30,998 bases of DNA. It comes from Mesotaenium endlicherianum (Eukaryota > Streptophyta > Zygnematophyceae > Zygnematales > Mesotaeniaceae). Below the pieces are notes generated by a model. The model worked only from the letters and a program-made list of their open reading frames with translations, searched no databases and was not told where the DNA came from. This document shows, one piece after another, positions 29,460-30,998 of the stretch. The first letter of the stretch is position 1, and every line of letters starts with the position of its first letter. The position numbers and the translations under genes are program-made. Location: NCBI GenBank assembly GCA_009602735.1, contig WELA01004146.1, positions 22,089 to 53,086 on the forward strand, in the 5' to 3' direction.

Positions 29460-30089
29460 GAGAGCCCAGCCTGCTATGTACTTAGTGACCACCTGGTTGA
29501 CCATGGCGCAAGGTGCGCCGTTTTGTGGGAAACACGTTAAGTTGGGACCCATGGATCTAGATATAACGACCATATTAATTGGTTGGTGGACTGAAGTCCT
29601 AACTGTTTGGTTGACTGACGACGGCTCCGCCTACCCAGGACTTAACCACACTGGTAGGACATCGGTCTATCGAATATCAGTCGACCTCCCGACTTTGAAT
29701 ATACTACGATCACATGTGTCAATCCACAAACAATCATCTATATGAATATATCTATCCTCAGCGTACTGAGTCCAAGCATACTAACTATTATTATACGAGC
29801 TTACTATATACCAATCTACTGATATTATGTCTTATATATACAGATAATCTCAGCAAACTATACTCTGATACAGAATGTCATCTCGCTGACCTTTTCGATA
29901 AAGTTAGCAAACTACATTATGATACAAAAGTCATCCTGCTAACCTTTTGACAAAGTAAGTAAACTCGCATTATAACGATACCTATTCATTTTGATGAACT
30001 CGCACATGTGAGTGTATCGACATATAACTCATTTAATGATATATGTGTATGTGCTATTTATTATATAAATAATAAATTGATACATTACA
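29460..30089 (-). repeat. Diverged cousin LTR (left boundary uncertain)
   Basis: It ends TTGATACATTACA at 30,089, i.e. TGTAATGTATC in element sense. It shares a block with the main family: CCGCCTACCCAGGACTTAAC, then CACTGGTAGGACATCGGT at about 29,625-29,670. To its right are a polypurine tract and hairpin like those inside the 8.8-kb element, so this is an LTR with some internal sequence attached. I could not find the other terminus; it should lie between 29,156 and 29,600. Confidence 0.65.
29843..29982. repeat. Tandem repeat, about 54-56 bp unit, inside the cousin LTR
   Basis: Units start GATAC at 29,867, 29,921 and 29,977 (spacing 54 and 56), with shared blocks GTCATC, GCT(G/A)ACCTTTT, AAAGT and AAACT. 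A partial earlier unit begins near 29,843. Their place near the LTR end corresponds to U3, so they may act as enhancer-like repeats (inference). Confidence 0.7.
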
Positions 30090-30118
30090 ATGTCCCCAAC
30101 TTATATTGTTGTCGCCCC
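30090..30118 (-). other. Polypurine tract and hairpin of the cousin element
   Basis: In element sense: GTCATCGGGGCGACAAC, then AATATAAGTTGGGGACAT, then the LTR TGTAATG. The hairpin arms differ from those of the nested element (GATGAC instead of GACAAC), yet still pair as RNA through G-U pairs. This parallels 20,784-20,816. Confidence 0.6.
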
Positions 30119-30998
30119 GATGACACTCAGCATATGATACATTTATTTAATAATACACTTCAGTCAATTAGGTGAAGCAAAGAAAGCAAACAAAACCATG
30201 AGTGTGATATATTCGCTTACCAAATGCAAGTGAAACTAATCACAACAGACTGTCTTGCAAGCAACCATCTGACTTCACAACCACTAACTTAAGACATGCA
30301 TAGACATACCCATACTCACAATTGTCCTTCCAGTTGAAAGACACAATAGAGCACCTCACAAACCTAAATCGAACAGCCTCCTTTCGAGGTCAAACAATGA
30401 AAGAATGTTATTAAAACTCAGCCTACTGAATTAAGCCTCCTTCTCTTGCTCTTCAACTCCTGCCGTACTCACACCTTGAAAGCTCCTCACAAGCAAATTC
30501 TTGTGACTTAGGTACCTGCTCAAAATTTGAACATTATGAAGGAAAAGGGAGACCAACTGCTTTTGTAGTGAAACAGATAGATAAAGTACTTAGTAAAACA
30601 GAATACTTTATCTATTCAAGACAAGGATCTTTGAACACAATGGTAGCTTCTTGAAAGAGAGATGGCTTCTTGAAAGTTAATATATTTCTGGATTTTGGCA
30701 AGTACAAGAGTGACTCTGGAATGTCTTTCTATGTTCTAGCTCTTGTTTATATACTTGTTACATGAGTAATTTCTAGGATAGTGTATGTTGATGTGTTGGC
30801 ACCCAACACATCCCAAAACTTGCCACCTCTTTCTAGAATAATGTACACATGTCCTTTTGACCTAAAAATGGCACATCTGACTTTTGCCACATGGAGTTCT
30901 TCTAGGTCTTTCCTCTAACTTCGAAAATGCCTTGGAAGGTTCAAAGGACATGAACCAAGTTACTAGAGTACCTATTCACACTTGACTCCACACAATAC
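30119..30998. other. Internal or flanking element sequence, no gene recognised
   Basis: AT-rich, with no long ORF. Contains a 12-bp perfect inverted repeat (30,577-30,588 and 30,604-30,615), a direct repeat GCTTCTTGAAAG (30,646 and 30,665), a TATATAAAC box on - near 30,745, and a 10-bp dyad around GTTGGCACCCAAC (30,790-30,812). On - these could be the start of another LTR (TGTTGGG...), but no second copy is in the window. Confidence 0.35.

Noticed and set aside
1..30998. CRISPR arrays, tRNA or rRNA genes
   Set aside because: No regularly spaced short repeats of CRISPR type, and no tRNA or rRNA signature noticed on either strand; the genome is eukaryotic.

Overview
This is eukaryotic nuclear DNA from a green-lineage organism, most likely an early-diverging streptophyte alga. 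A Mesostigma-type genome would fit, but that is an inference. Spliced genes with GT-AG introns sit in very GC-rich, microsatellite-laden DNA. One gene combines AP2, B3 and PB1 domains typical of plant RAV and ARF transcription factors. The rest of the window is AT-rich and full of chromovirus-type Ty3/gypsy LTR sequence. Single N bases at 2771, 4250 and 9270 mark unresolved assembly positions.

Left block (1-13,038): two convergent genes. On + (1043-4627) lies the 3' part of an MPS1/TTK-like protein kinase gene: four in-frame exons encoding the C-lobe of the kinase plus a long proline-rich tail; the N-lobe lies upstream of the window. On - (13,038-6966) lies a complete four-exon gene for a predicted 1360-residue protein. 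It has an AP2 domain, a B3 domain, a KLFGV motif, a very glutamine-rich middle and an ARF/Aux-IAA-like PB1 domain at the C terminus. Between their 3' ends are 2.3 kb without a recognisable gene.

Middle block (13,039-19,628): gene-poor, AT-rich DNA holding a solo LTR (17,604-18,323) with a perfect 5-bp target-site duplication.

Right block (19,629-30,998): nested retrotransposons. A near-intact 8.8-kb chromovirus element (20,061-28,844, coding on -) has 98%-similar LTRs, a CTAGG target duplication, a PBS, gag, pol with protease, RT, RNase H and integrase, a frame-displaced chromodomain, and an unusual 558-codon third ORF between pol and the 3' LTR. It is inserted into an older, related LTR of opposite orientation. 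A more diverged cousin LTR follows (ending at 30,089).

The most striking points are: (i) the AP2-B3-polyQ-PB1 architecture, a RAV-like DNA-binding part joined to an ARF-like oligomerisation domain; (ii) the extra retrotransposon ORF, preceded by a consensus TACTAAC branch point and 3' splice site and lying between two copies of a hairpin-plus-polypurine-tract module; (iii) a textbook -1 frameshift signal at the gag-pol junction; (iv) LTR divergence confined to U3, where a family of quasi-palindromes is clustered.
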